Source of the DNA: Caballeronia sp. TF1N1
GTDB lineage: Bacteria; Pseudomonadota; Gammaproteobacteria; Burkholderiales; Burkholderiaceae
DNA: 64,000 nucleotides
Direction of reading: 5' to 3'
NCBI RefSeq assembly: GCF_022878925.1
Contig: NZ_CP084626.1
Span: forward strand, 2,933,441-2,997,440
Shown here: positions 1 to 8,552 of the stretch, in pieces
Position numbering within the stretch: the stretch's first letter is position 1
Layout: every line of letters starts with the position of its first letter
Position numbers and translations under genes: made by a program
The notes under the pieces: generated by a model
Told to the model about the DNA's origin: nothing
Database searches by the model: none
The model's input: the letters and a program-made list of their open reading frames with translations, nothing else

Positions 1-223
1 AGGCGGTGCTGGCTTTCGGATGTCTTTAGTGCCGGTGCGGTTGTGCAAGTTGTCTTTCCAACGGCGCTTCGGATTGAGCGGTTCGTGCGCGCACGTTGAA
101 CAACGAAGGCGCACTGAGCGCACCGCTTGAGCTCGCGAGATTCTTACTCAGCTGGCTTGTGCTTGCTTGCCCGCAACGCGGCGCACCAGGCAACACGCAT
201 GCGTTCGAGCTTGCACGGGCGTT

Positions 224-1870
224 TTAGTCGGCTGACGCGCGCTTGTCGCTAGCCGATAGCGTCTGACTGACGATATCGGAAGCCGAAGCCGAAGCCGAAG
301 CCGAAGCCGAAGCCGAAGCCGAAGCCGAAGCCGAAGCCGAAGCCGAAGCCGAAGCCGAAGCCGAAGCCGAAGCCGAAGCTGGCGGCTGCACCGCCCCCGT
401 TTCCTGATCCATCTGCGCGACATCCCACCCGCCGCCTAGCGCCTTCACTAATCCCACCGACGAGACCATCCGCTGTCCCGCGATATTCGCCAGCTTCTGC
501 TGCGCCGTGAACGCCGTGGTTTGCGCGGTCAGCACGTTGATGAACGCGACCGTCCCCGCCTTGTACTGATTGTTGATGATCGCGAGCGCCTGCTGCGCCG
601 ACTCCACCGCCTGCTGCTGCACGACGACTTCCTTCTCGAGAATGCGCAGCGAAGCGAGATTGTCTTCGACATCCTGAAACGCCGTCAGCACCGTCTGCCG
701 ATACGTCGCGACATTCTGGTCGTAAGCGGCACGCGCGGCGTCCGTGCGGGCGGCGCGCAAACCGCCATCGAAAATGGTTGCGGCGATGTCCGGGCCGAGC
801 GTCCAGAAACGCGACGGCGCGCGCAGCAATTGCGACAACACCGAGCTTTCGAAGCCGCCCTGCGCGGAGAGCGTGAGCGTGGGAAAGTACGCCGCGATTT
901 CCACGCCGATCTGTTCGTTCGCCGCCGCAGCCTTCCGTTCGGCCGATGCGATATCCGGCCGCCGTTCGAGAATCGCGGATGGCATCTGCGCGGGCACGGT
1001 CGGCGGCGTGGCATCGAGCGGCATCTGCGCCAGCGAGAAGGTCGAAGCCGCCTCGCCGATAAGCACGGCGATGGCATGCTCGTACTGCGCGCGCGCGACG
1101 CCGTTATCGATTGCCGATGCCTGCGCCGACTGCAACTGCGTCTGCGCCTGAATCACGTCCGAGCGCGCGACGATTCCTTGCCCATACTGATTCTGCGTGA
1201 GCTTCAGCGACTGCTGATAAGCGGCGACGGTATCGTCCAGAAGCCGTTGTTGCGCGTCGAGCGAGCGCAACTGGAAGTAGGTCTGCGCGAGCGTGCCTTG
1301 CGCGGACAGACGCGCGTTCGCGAGATCGGCTGCCGCGCCCTGCTGGCCGGCCTTCTGCGCCGATACCGTGCGGCTCACGCTGCCCCAGAGATCAGGCTCC
1401 CAAGTGGCATCGAGCGATGCGCTGAAGCTGTTGCCGACAGTGCTGGAACTGTTGCCGAACGTAGAGGTGCTCGTGGAACGCGTGCCCGCACCTTGCCCAG
1501 AGCGCGACCCCGAAGCCGACGCACCGATGGTCGGGAAATATGCCGCGCGCGCCTCGCCGACGAGCGCCCGCGCCTGCCGATAAGCCGCCGCATATTGCGC
1601 AACCGTCTGGTTCGACTGATTCAGCCGCGCTTCGAGGTCGTTGAGCGTTGCGTCGTCGTAAATGGTCCACCACGTTCCGCGATCGGTCTGATCGGCGGGT
1701 TGCGCGACTTTCCAGCCTTCGGGCGCTTCCTTATAGGACGCGGGCATTGCCGTGGACGGGCGCTGATAGTCGGGACCGACCGCGCAACCGGCGAAGGACA
1801 ACGCCAGCGTGGCCGCAAGCGCAGTGGCGGAAAGGCGCAGCGAGGATGAAACAGCGAGGCGAGACGGCAT
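224..1870 (-). CDS. RND efflux outer-membrane lipoprotein, NodT/OprM family
   Basis: Outer-membrane channel of a tripartite drug efflux pump (TolC-like OEP family). The 548-aa product has a lipoprotein signal ending in the lipobox FAGC near residue 28, followed by the family hallmark AVGPDYQRP, then two OEP repeats with long alpha-helical stretches. The family is usually about 470-500 aa; the excess is a C-terminal Ala-Ser run encoded by a hexanucleotide repeat. No strong Shine-Dalgarno sequence precedes the ATG. It lies beside a marR-emrB pair on the other strand, which suggests one efflux system, but no periplasmic EmrA/HlyD adaptor is visible between them. Family assignment is firm, substrate unknown. 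Confidence 0.93.
   Translation of the reverse strand: MPSRLAVSSSLRLSATALAATLALSFAGCAVGPDYQRPSTAMPASYKEAPEGWKVAQPADQTDRGTWWTIYDDATLNDLEARLNQSNQTVAQYAAAYRQARALVGEARAAYFPTIGASASGSRSGQGAGTRSTSTSTFGNSSSTVGNSFSASLDATWEPDLWGSVSRTVSAQKAGQQGAAADLANARLSAQGTLAQTYFQLRSLDAQQRLLDDTVAAYQQSLKLTQNQYGQGIVARSDVIQAQTQLQSAQASAIDNGVARAQYEHAIAVLIGEAASTFSLAQMPLDATPPTVPAQMPSAILERRPDIASAERKAAAANEQIGVEIAAYFPTLTLSAQGGFESSVLSQLLRAPSRFWTLGPDIAATIFDGGLRAARTDAARAAYDQNVATYRQTVLTAFQDVEDNLASLRILEKEVVVQQQAVESAQQALAIINNQYKAGTVAFINVLTAQTTAFTAQQKLANIAGQRMVSSVGLVKALGGGWDVAQMDQETGAVQPPASASASASASASASASASASASASASASASASASDIVSQTLSASDKRASAD
279..380. repeat. Hexanucleotide tandem repeat (GAAGCC)16 plus one variant unit
   Basis: Sixteen perfect GAAGCC units run from 279 to 374, followed by a seventeenth unit GAAGCT. 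On the minus strand this encodes about 17 Ala-Ser dipeptides close to the C-terminus of the NodT lipoprotein. Because the unit is 6 bp, copy-number change by slippage keeps the reading frame and only alters tail length. Confidence 0.97.
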
Positions 1871-2060
1871 CTGCTTTCGAAATTCCTGTCGGCGGCGCTT
1901 CGTCCGATACGACGAATGCGACTGCCGAGATGGTAACGGAACGCTCGCGAAGCCGGTCGTGGGACTTGCGCGCGAGCGTCAGGCAGACGTTAGGGTAACG
2001 GCTTCGGCGTAAGGTGGGTGTTACGCGGCAGCGGAAATCGGTTACGACGCGTTACGCGCT

Positions 2061-2342
2061 TCAGGCGCCGCCTGCTCCGCCGCTACTGGAGCAAGCGCAC
2101 GGCGCGGGAAGCAAGGTGCGGTTGGATGCACGCGCGGGCTTTTCAGTCTTACGCCGCTGCCGATTCTCGAACCATCCCATGGCCAGCACGATGAACGAAC
2201 CGCCCGGCATCAGGAACACGATCAGATACAACGCGAATTTCCACGAGTTCAGATTCGGCGGGACGAACTGACGGGATGCGTTGGCGATCGAGCTGCTGAC
2301 TTGGCCGAAACGTCGGCCGGCGGTGCGGGCAAAGCGGGTCAT
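2061..2342 (-). CDS. Small single-span membrane protein of unknown function
   Basis: A 93-aa product with a hydrophobic segment at about residues 36-56 (FALYLIVFLMPGGSFIVLAM), followed by a basic stretch FENRQRRK and a low-complexity tail. The start is set at 2342 because AAGGA sits at a good distance upstream; the frame is open further out to 2450 but without a better site. I do not recognise the family. It lies between the NodT gene and marR, on the NodT strand, and could be cotranscribed with the efflux gene. The function is unknown. Confidence 0.6.
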   Translation of the reverse strand: MTRFARTAGRRFGQVSSSIANASRQFVPPNLNSWKFALYLIVFLMPGGSFIVLAMGWFENRQRRKTEKPARASNRTLLPAPCACSSSGGAGGA

Positions 2343-2450
2343 CGAAGGGTCCTTGGGGCGTCGCGAACGACGCATCGGGCGATCAGAACATGGTCTCGGG
2401 TGGCGCATGTCGCGCGTAACTCGGTGCCTTAAATAATATTGACTATGCAA

Positions 2451-2469
2451 GTAGTTTTCAAGATACTAC
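2451..2469. promoter_or_regulatory. Inverted repeat GTAGT-N9-ACTAC upstream of marR
   Basis: GTAGT at 2451-2455 and ACTAC at 2465-2469 form a dyad about 70 bp before the marR ATG, in an AT-rich stretch of the divergent region. MarR-family dimers bind such short dyads and often repress themselves and a neighbouring pump, so this is a candidate autoregulatory operator. It was found by eye only. Confidence 0.4.
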
Positions 2470-2541
2470 CGATTGCTTTTTTCGGAATGTTGCTTTTCCG
2501 GGACGTCGCATAGCTTTGCGCGTCGTCCCACGGACCGTCGA

Positions 2542-3042
2542 ATGACCAGCGAACCGCTTTACGATCCGGCCACGATTCAACTCGACATTAGCCTCGGCTA
2601 CTACCTTGCGAAGGCTCGCAACGTGTTGATCGCGCGAACTGACGAAGCGCTGCGGCCGCTCGATCTGACGTCGCAGCAAATCGGCGCGCTGCTTTTCCTG
2701 GCAGCGGGTCGAGCGCGCACGCCGCTGGAACTGTCGCGCGAGATGTCTTACGACAGCGGTTCCATGACGCGCATGCTGGACCGGCTGGAGAAGAAGGGAT
2801 TCATCGGCCGCACGCGTAGCGACGCGGACCGGCGCATCGTCGAACTGAATCTGACGGACCGTGGCCGCGCCGCCGCCGCGCAACTGCCCGCGCTTGGCGC
2901 TGCGGTGCTGAACGAGCAGTTGGAAGGCTTCAGCCGGGCCGAACTCGATCTTCTGACGTCGATGCTAGCGCGCATCATCGGCAATTCGCCTGGTGCTGGC
3001 CGCGCAGGTTGCGTCGGATGTGTGGAAGACGCCGAGGAGTGA
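2542..3042 (+). CDS. MarR family transcriptional regulator
   Basis: A 166-aa winged-helix repressor of the MarR/EmrR type. Visible signature: LGYYLAKARNVLI at the N-terminus, the recognition region LSREMSYDSGSMTRMLDRLEKKG, and the wing RSDADRRIVELNLTDRGR (D-x-R-x4-L-T). The ATG at 2542 is preferred over the longer frame from 2473, because the family starts near this point and the extension overlaps the putative operator. The next gene, 96 bp downstream, is an EmrB-type pump, so the regulator probably controls multidrug efflux and senses an aromatic or phenolic ligand. The ligand is not deducible. Confidence 0.92.
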   Translation: MTSEPLYDPATIQLDISLGYYLAKARNVLIARTDEALRPLDLTSQQIGALLFLAAGRARTPLELSREMSYDSGSMTRMLDRLEKKGFIGRTRSDADRRIVELNLTDRGRAAAAQLPALGAAVLNEQLEGFSRAELDLLTSMLARIIGNSPGAGRAGCVGCVEDAEE

Positions 3043-3138
3043 CCAAGCAGCGGCAACGTAGCCGCCAAAAGCCGCGCATTTTGCTGTCTGGGCAGAGAAT
3101 GCCGCGGCACGGACTTTCGAACGCATAAGAGAAAAGAT

Positions 3139-4698
3139 ATGTCGACGACCGCGACTGCCGAACCCGCCACGCCCGCGCCGCGTCCGCTCACGGGCGGCAT
3201 CCTCGCCTTGCTGACAATGGGCTTGGCGCTCGGCACCTTCATGGAAGTGCTCGACACATCCATCGCCAATGTCGCCGTGCCGACCATTTCAGGAAGTCTG
3301 GGCGTCGCGACGAGCGAAGGCACGTGGGTAATTTCCTCGTACTCGGTTGCATCCGCGATCGCCGTGCCGCTCACCGGCTGGCTCGCGCGCCGCGTCGGCG
3401 AAGTGAAACTGTTCACTATCTCCGTGCTGTTGTTTTCCGTGGCGTCGGCGCTTTGCGGCTTCGCGCATAACTTCGAATCGCTCATCGGCTTCCGGCTGCT
3501 GCAAGGCCTCGTATCCGGCCCCATGGTGCCGCTGTCGCAAACCATCCTCATGCGCAGCTATCCGCCGGAAAAACGCGGACTCGCGCTCGGTTTGTGGGCA
3601 ATGACTGTCATCGTCGCGCCAATTTTCGGTCCCGTGATGGGCGGCTATATCACCGACAACTACACGTGGCCGTGGATCTTCTATATCAATGTGCCGATCG
3701 GCATCTTTTCGGCGGCGATTGCGTACTTTCTCCTGCGCGGACATGAGACCAAGACGACGCGACAGCGCATCGACGCCGTCGGGCTCAGTTTGCTCGTGAT
3801 CGGCGTCGCGAGCCTGCAGATGATGCTCGATCTCGGCAAGGACCGCGACTGGTTCAACTCGACGTTCATCGTCACGCTGGCGATCGTCGCGGCGGTATCG
3901 CTCGCGTTCATGTTCGCGTGGGAAGTGACGGAAAAAGAACCGGTGATCGACCTGTCGCTGTTCCGCGACCGCAATTTCGCAATGGGCGTGATGATCACTT
4001 CGCTGGGCTTTCTCGCGTTCTTCGGCTCGGTCGTGGTGTTGCCGCTGTGGCTGCAAACCGTGCTCGGCTTTACGCCGTGGCTCGCGGGTCTTGCAACCGC
4101 GCCGGTCGGCATACTCGCGCTCGTGCTCTCGCCGATGATCGGGCAAAACATGCATCGCATGAATCTGCGCGTGGTCGCGAGCTTCGCGTTTATCGTGTTT
4201 GCGTTCGTGTCGTACTGGAACTCGACTTTCACGCTCGATACGCCCTTTAGCCACATCATCTTTCCTCGTCTGATTCAGGGCATTGGCGTCGCGTGCTTCT
4301 TCGTGCCGATGACGACCATCACGCTATCGAGCGTCTCCGACGAACGGCTCGCGGGCGCGGCGGGGCTGTCGAATTTTCTGCGGACCTTGTCGGGCGCGAT
4401 AGGCACGGCGGTCAGCACGACCTTCTGGGAGAACGACATGATCCGCCATCATTCCGTGCTCACGGAGTCGGTGAGCGCCTATTCGCAGGGCACGACCGCT
4501 TATTCGGACCTTCTGTCGGGACTGGGGCTTTCAGGGCAGGCACTGACGGCGCAACTGGACCGCGTGGTGTCGGCGCAGGCGTACATGATGTCGACCAACG
4601 ACTTCTTCCGCATTTCCTTCTATGCGTTTCTCGTGCTCGCCGCGATGGTCTGGCTGACGCGCCCGAGGAAAGGCGCGTCGGCGACGACGGGACACTGA
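3139..4698 (+). CDS. DHA2-family MFS multidrug transporter, EmrB/QacA type
   Basis: Inner-membrane proton-driven drug exporter with 14 predicted transmembrane helices, 519 aa, normal length for EmrB. Signatures: the motif LDTSIANVAVPTISGSLG in helix 1 (DHA2 motif D1), GWLARRVGEVK (motif A region) and the motif-C-like stretch LGLWAMTVIVAPIFGPVMGG. It follows a marR gene in the same direction and probably forms an operon with it. EmrB normally needs an EmrA adaptor and a TolC/NodT channel; the channel gene is nearby but emrA is not found between 2 and 5 kb. Confidence 0.93.
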   Translation: MSTTATAEPATPAPRPLTGGILALLTMGLALGTFMEVLDTSIANVAVPTISGSLGVATSEGTWVISSYSVASAIAVPLTGWLARRVGEVKLFTISVLLFSVASALCGFAHNFESLIGFRLLQGLVSGPMVPLSQTILMRSYPPEKRGLALGLWAMTVIVAPIFGPVMGGYITDNYTWPWIFYINVPIGIFSAAIAYFLLRGHETKTTRQRIDAVGLSLLVIGVASLQMMLDLGKDRDWFNSTFIVTLAIVAAVSLAFMFAWEVTEKEPVIDLSLFRDRNFAMGVMITSLGFLAFFGSVVVLPLWLQTVLGFTPWLAGLATAPVGILALVLSPMIGQNMHRMNLRVVASFAFIVFAFVSYWNSTFTLDTPFSHIIFPRLIQGIGVACFFVPMTTITLSSVSDERLAGAAGLSNFLRTLSGAIGTAVSTTFWENDMIRHHSVLTESVSAYSQGTTAYSDLLSGLGLSGQALTAQLDRVVSAQAYMMSTNDFFRISFYAFLVLAAMVWLTRPRKGASATTGH

Positions 4699-4701
4699 CG
4701 C

Positions 4702-5211
4702 CTATTGCGGCGTGAGCGGTTCGCCCGACTGGCCCGGCTGGCTGTCGAGATTGAGCGGTACAGGCTGCGGATTCGTCTGCACGGCTTGCGGCGTTGCGCT
4801 CACGGGGCGCGTCGCGCCATTGCGCACGAACTGCTTGAAATCCGCGCCCGCTTGCCACGGACCCGGTTGGCAGCCGAGCGGACTGTCGCAATGCGCGGCG
4901 AAACCGATCGTGGCCGTGCCTTCGTTGCTCGGCGTCTTGGTGATCTGGTAAGCAAGCGCACGCTTGCCGCTCGACGGTCCTGCCGTCTGAATGATCGAAT
5001 CCGTGATTGCCTGAAGCTTGTACTCCGAATGATTCGTCACCCAGACTTGCGCGCGCGCCCACCAGGCGTCGCATTCCAGCTTGCTCATGCAGGTGAGCGG
5101 CGCGGTGGCCTGCTCCATCGTCTGACTGCTGACCTGGCCTTCGCTCGTGCAGCTCGCGAGCAGAACCAGCGCTGCCGTCGCCGATGCGGCCTTCAGTAAT
5201 TTGGTGCTCAT
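4702..5211 (-). CDS. Putative lipoprotein of unknown function
   Basis: A 169-aa exported protein with signal peptide MSTKLLKAASATAALVLL and a clear lipobox LASC. The mature part contains three further cysteines (TCMSKLEC, AHCDSPLGC) and a Pro/Gln-rich tail. The start at 5211 has GGGGAT upstream and places the signal peptide at the N-terminus; the frame extends to 5298 without support. It stands alone, convergent with the MFS gene, whose stop lies 4 bp away. No function can be assigned. Confidence 0.75.
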   Translation of the reverse strand: MSTKLLKAASATAALVLLASCTSEGQVSSQTMEQATAPLTCMSKLECDAWWARAQVWVTNHSEYKLQAITDSIIQTAGPSSGKRALAYQITKTPSNEGTATIGFAAHCDSPLGCQPGPWQAGADFKQFVRNGATRPVSATPQAVQTNPQPVPLNLDSQPGQSGEPLTPQ

Positions 5212-5352
5212 TGCATCCCCGCTAGTCGATAAGTCCTTGATCATTTTGACTGATCCCGCCGGGCGGCGTTTCTGCGCGTTTCGGGTTGTTTCAAACACGC
5301 GTAACGCTTGCCGCGCGCACGAGGCGCGGGCAAGGTAAAACTACGCGCCGGT

Positions 5353-6966
5353 TCAGCGCGCGCCCGCCTTGTAGTCGCGATACGCGGTGACGAATTCGTC
5401 GAACGTTTCGGTTTGATTGCGTTCGATCTCGGCTTGCTCTTCCAGCGACTTCGCGGCAAGCGCGGCCATCTCGCCTGCTTCTTCGGGCGAAAGCGGACGC
5501 TCGCGGAAGAACTCCGCATGCTGGCGGCTCAAGTCGAGCGCGAAGGCATCGAACGATTGCTGCTTGTCGCGCATCGTCTGAAGCACGCGTGCCGAAGGCG
5601 TCAGCGATGCATCGCGAATGCGCGGCCGCAGTGCTTCGAGCACGCGCGTGGTGTCGTTCGTGCCGTCGAGTTGATCGAGGATCTTCGCAACCGGCGCAAT
5701 GGCGTCGAATAATTCCTCGGCCCATTGCTGCATCGACACGGACGCGCCGTCGCGCGTGAGCGTCAGTCCTGGCTTGCGCCCTTCCTTCGATACCTTGGTG
5801 AAGTTGCCGTTCGCTTCGAGATTCGCTTCGCGCGAGAGCAACGGGCTGTCTTCGAGCGCGCAGTAAAGCAGATAGGCGTCGAGAAAGCGCGAAGTGGCGA
5901 GGGAAATGCCGGTCGGCTCGAACGGATCGATATCCAGACAACGCACTTCGATGTACTGCACGCCGCGATCGGCCAGCGCATGCAGCGGACGCTCGCCCGA
6001 ACGCGTGACGCGCTTAGGCCGAATGGTCGAGTAGAACTCGTTTTCGATCTGCAATACGTTGGTGTTGATCTGCACCCACTCGCCGTTACGCTGCGTGCCG
6101 ATGGCCTGATAAAGCGCATACGGCTGGCTCACGGCGTTCGCGAGCACGTCGACATACGCGGCGAGATTGTCGTAACTCGGCAGCAAATCCGCCTGCGCGG
6201 GGTTGTTCGTGTAGCCGAGATCGCTCATGCGCAGACTGGTGGCGTGCGGCAGATAGAACGTGTCCGCGTCGAGCGCTTCCAGGCTATGCGCCTTGCCTTC
6301 GATAAAGCGCCGGTTCAGCACGGGCGATGCGCCGAACAAATACATCAGCAGCCAGTTCGTGCGCCTGAAATTGCGGATGAGCGCGAAATAACGCTCCGAC
6401 TGGAAGTCTTTCGCCGAGAGCGTGCTCGACGGATCGAGCGCTTGCCACGCGCGCCAGACGTTTTCGTCGAGCGAATAGTTGTAGTGGATGCCCGCGATAC
6501 ATTGCATCGTGCGGCCGTAGCGCAGCGCCAGCCCGCGCCGGTACACGTGCTTGAGCGTACCGATGTTCGACGTGCCGTAAAACCCGAGCGGAATGTCGTC
6601 TTCCGGCGGCAGCGAACAGGGCATCGAATCGTTCCACAGCAACTCGTCGCCGAGATGCGCGTAGGCGAAACGATGCAGCAGATCGAGACGATCGAGCGTC
6701 AGCGTGATATCCGTTTCCGCCGGCGTGATGAGTTCGACGAGCGCTTCCGAATAGTCGGTCGTGATGAGCGGATGCGTCAGCGCCGAGCCGAACGAACGCG
6801 GATGCGGCGTCGTCGCGAGCTTGCCTTCGGGCGTTACGCGCAGGCTTTCTTTCTCGATGCCGCGCAAGCCTTGACGCAACGCGTTGGCGTGCGGTCCGGA
6901 CGCGAGCGCGGCGAGCCGGCGCTGATAGGCGCCGGCCTTGGGGTGAGCGGATTGCTGGTTTGCCAT
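5353..6966 (-). CDS. gshA: Glutamate-cysteine ligase
   Basis: First enzyme of glutathione synthesis: ATP-dependent ligation of L-glutamate and L-cysteine in the cytoplasm. The 537-aa product is close to the E. coli GshA length (518 aa). Recognisable segments are GLRGIEKESLRVTPEGKLA near residue 35, TTDYSEALVELITP near residue 70 and GIHYNYSLDENVW near residue 160, all typical of the proteobacterial type-1 enzyme. It is monocistronic on the minus strand between a lipoprotein gene and ada. gshB is not in the window. Confidence 0.97.
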   Translation of the reverse strand: MANQQSAHPKAGAYQRRLAALASGPHANALRQGLRGIEKESLRVTPEGKLATTPHPRSFGSALTHPLITTDYSEALVELITPAETDITLTLDRLDLLHRFAYAHLGDELLWNDSMPCSLPPEDDIPLGFYGTSNIGTLKHVYRRGLALRYGRTMQCIAGIHYNYSLDENVWRAWQALDPSSTLSAKDFQSERYFALIRNFRRTNWLLMYLFGASPVLNRRFIEGKAHSLEALDADTFYLPHATSLRMSDLGYTNNPAQADLLPSYDNLAAYVDVLANAVSQPYALYQAIGTQRNGEWVQINTNVLQIENEFYSTIRPKRVTRSGERPLHALADRGVQYIEVRCLDIDPFEPTGISLATSRFLDAYLLYCALEDSPLLSREANLEANGNFTKVSKEGRKPGLTLTRDGASVSMQQWAEELFDAIAPVAKILDQLDGTNDTTRVLEALRPRIRDASLTPSARVLQTMRDKQQSFDAFALDLSRQHAEFFRERPLSPEEAGEMAALAAKSLEEQAEIERNQTETFDEFVTAYRDYKAGAR

Positions 6967-7111
6967 TGAAGCCGTTGAGCGAGGAGCGCAGGTGTTTCGC
7001 GCCCGGTCTTATTTTCGGGTAGCGGGCACTTTAACATCTCGGTGTTCGACGTGCTTGGGCCCAATGGCGGCGGGCGTTTGCGGGGATTTCCGGGGTTTGC
7101 GAGGGCCGCGC

Positions 7112-8200
7112 TCAGGACTTCGCGTCCCTTTGCGCGCGTTCGGTATCGAGAAAGGCCTCCTTGCGCGTCACGCCCCAGCGATACCCCGTGATCGCGCCGT
7201 CCTTGCCAATCACGCGATGGCAGGGAATCGCGAGCGCCACCGGATTCGACGCGCACGCGTTCGCCACCGCCCGCACCGCGCGCGGCGCGCCGAGCGCTTC
7301 GGCGATCTCGGAATAGGTGCGCGTCTGCCCGTAGGGAATGTTGCGCAACGCTTCCCAGACGCGCCCTTGAAACGCCGTGGCGCCGATGTCGAGCGGCAAA
7401 TCGAAACGTTCGCGCGTGCCCTGCACGTAGGCCAGAACTTGCGCGACGAACGGCTCCAGTCGCGTGGCATCCTCGATTCGCTCGGCCATGGCGAATTCCA
7501 CCGCCAATTGATCGATGAGTGCGCGGCCATCGTCGCCGAAAGCGATCTTGCAGATGCCCTTGTCGGTTGCCGCGACCAACACGACGCCGAGCGGCGTGTC
7601 GGCCGTCGTATAGCGCACGGTCGAGCCCGCGCCACGGCGCTTGTAGGCCGATGGCGTCATGCCGAGTTCGGCGGGAACGGCGTCGTACAGACGCGAAGGC
7701 GAGCCGAAACCGGCGTCGTTGGTCGCGCGGGTGACGTCCCGGCCGTGCTGCAAGGCTTCACGCAGCACGCCTGCGCGCCTCGCCGCCTGATACTGCCGCG
7801 GCGATACGCCGACGATGCGCGAAAACAAGCGCTGCAAATGAAACGGGCTGACGTGCACGGCGTCGCTCAGTTGCGCGAGCGTCAGGCGCCGCTGTGGATC
7901 GGCGTCGAGTACCTTGCACGCGCGCTCGACAATCGCGAGTTCGCGCGGCAGGCCGGTCGGCTGGCAACGCTTGCATGGCCGATAACCCGCTTCGGCGGCG
8001 GCATCCGTCGTCTGGAAGAATTCGACGTTCTCGCGTCGCGGCGCCCGCGACGCGCACGACGGACGGCAGAATACGCCCGTGGTGCGCACCGCGAAGAAAA
8101 AAGCGCCGTCGGCGCGCGCGTCGCGATCGACCACGGCTTGCCAGCGGCCGGCGTCGGTATCGAAATCAGGGACGATCTGAAAGGTTTCCGCGATGTTCAT
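7112..8200 (-). CDS. ada: Bifunctional DNA methyl acceptor and transcriptional regulator Ada
   Basis: Full-length Ada (362 aa): it repairs O6-methylguanine and methylphosphotriesters and, once methylated, activates the adaptive response. Domains in order: the N-terminal Ada zinc domain with CRPSC and CKRCQ metal cysteines, an AraC-type HTH (LAQLSDAVHVSPFHLQRLFSRIVGVSPRQY), and the methyltransferase domain ending in the active-site PCHRV. All catalytic elements are intact. The ATG at 8200 gives the usual N-terminus MNIAETF; a frame extension to 8230 is ignored. No alkB partner is adjacent. Confidence 0.96.
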   Translation of the reverse strand: MNIAETFQIVPDFDTDAGRWQAVVDRDARADGAFFFAVRTTGVFCRPSCASRAPRRENVEFFQTTDAAAEAGYRPCKRCQPTGLPRELAIVERACKVLDADPQRRLTLAQLSDAVHVSPFHLQRLFSRIVGVSPRQYQAARRAGVLREALQHGRDVTRATNDAGFGSPSRLYDAVPAELGMTPSAYKRRGAGSTVRYTTADTPLGVVLVAATDKGICKIAFGDDGRALIDQLAVEFAMAERIEDATRLEPFVAQVLAYVQGTRERFDLPLDIGATAFQGRVWEALRNIPYGQTRTYSEIAEALGAPRAVRAVANACASNPVALAIPCHRVIGKDGAITGYRWGVTRKEAFLDTERAQRDAKS

Positions 8201-8360
8201 GGCTGCTCCAGTGGAAGGGCGTGAATCCACTGTAAGGCCCTGTGAGAAAGGTTACGCGCCGTTTCTTGCGCTGTCATCGCGCGCCGCGTCCAGCAATTTC
8301 AGAATTGTGACGCACAGATGCCACACTTCGGCGCCATAGGGGTTTTTACTAAAAAAACTA

Positions 8361-8389
8361 TTGCGTCGCATCAAGTGGCTGTGTAGTAT
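8361..8389 (+). promoter_or_regulatory. Sigma-70 promoter of the small RNA
   Basis: TTGCGT at 8361-8366 and TAGTAT at 8384-8389 are separated by exactly 17 bp, in a gene-free stretch. Transcription would begin near 8395 and run straight into the anti-Shine-Dalgarno repeats and the terminator below. Confidence 0.7.
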
Positions 8390-8394
8390 TGGAA

Positions 8395-8455
8395 CTGTCT
8401 CCTCCATGTCTCCTCCTGATATGGATTCAGCCCGCCAACTAGGCGGGCTTTTTTT
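8395..8455 (+). ncRNA. Candidate small RNA with two tandem anti-Shine-Dalgarno motifs
   Basis: Between ada and hslU a sigma-70-like promoter is followed by a transcript of about 60 nt that ends in a strong intrinsic terminator. The terminator has arms AGCCCGCC (8429-8436) and GGCGGGCT (8442-8449), a 5-nt loop and seven T. The unpaired 5' half holds TGTCTCCTCC twice, at 8396-8405 and 8407-8416. Each copy is complementary to GGAGGAGACA, that is, to strong ribosome-binding sites. Such CU-rich single-stranded seeds are typical of trans-acting, Hfq-dependent sRNAs that block translation. There is no open reading frame of note. Function and targets are inferred, not shown. Confidence 0.75.
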
Positions 8456-8502
8456 CGTCTGTCGTTTTTGGCGATGCCGCGCGCCGCGTGGCTTTCGGGC
8501 GT

Positions 8503-8533
8503 AAAAAAACCGGGCGTCTGAAGCTCGCCCGGT
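8503..8533 (-). terminator. Intrinsic terminator of the hslVU transcript
   Basis: Read on the minus strand: ACCGGGCG (8533-8526), a 9-nt loop, CGCCCGGT (8516-8509), then a run of seven T, 20 bp beyond the hslU stop. Confidence 0.85.
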
Positions 8534-8552
8534 TCGTTTTCACCGAGCTACA

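Noticed and set aside
1..48. A TTG with GGAAAG upstream on the minus strand (46-48), as the start of a gene running off the left edge
   Set aside because: Only 16 codons are visible and a second frame is equally open; an adaptor or pump gene would be attractive here but cannot be shown.
279..380. CRISPR-like array
   Set aside because: The repeat is a contiguous 6-bp unit without spacers, inside a coding region.
521..1849. 442-codon plus-strand frame opposite the NodT gene
   Set aside because: Arg-rich shadow of a real coding strand in GC-rich DNA; the minus-strand protein has all family motifs.
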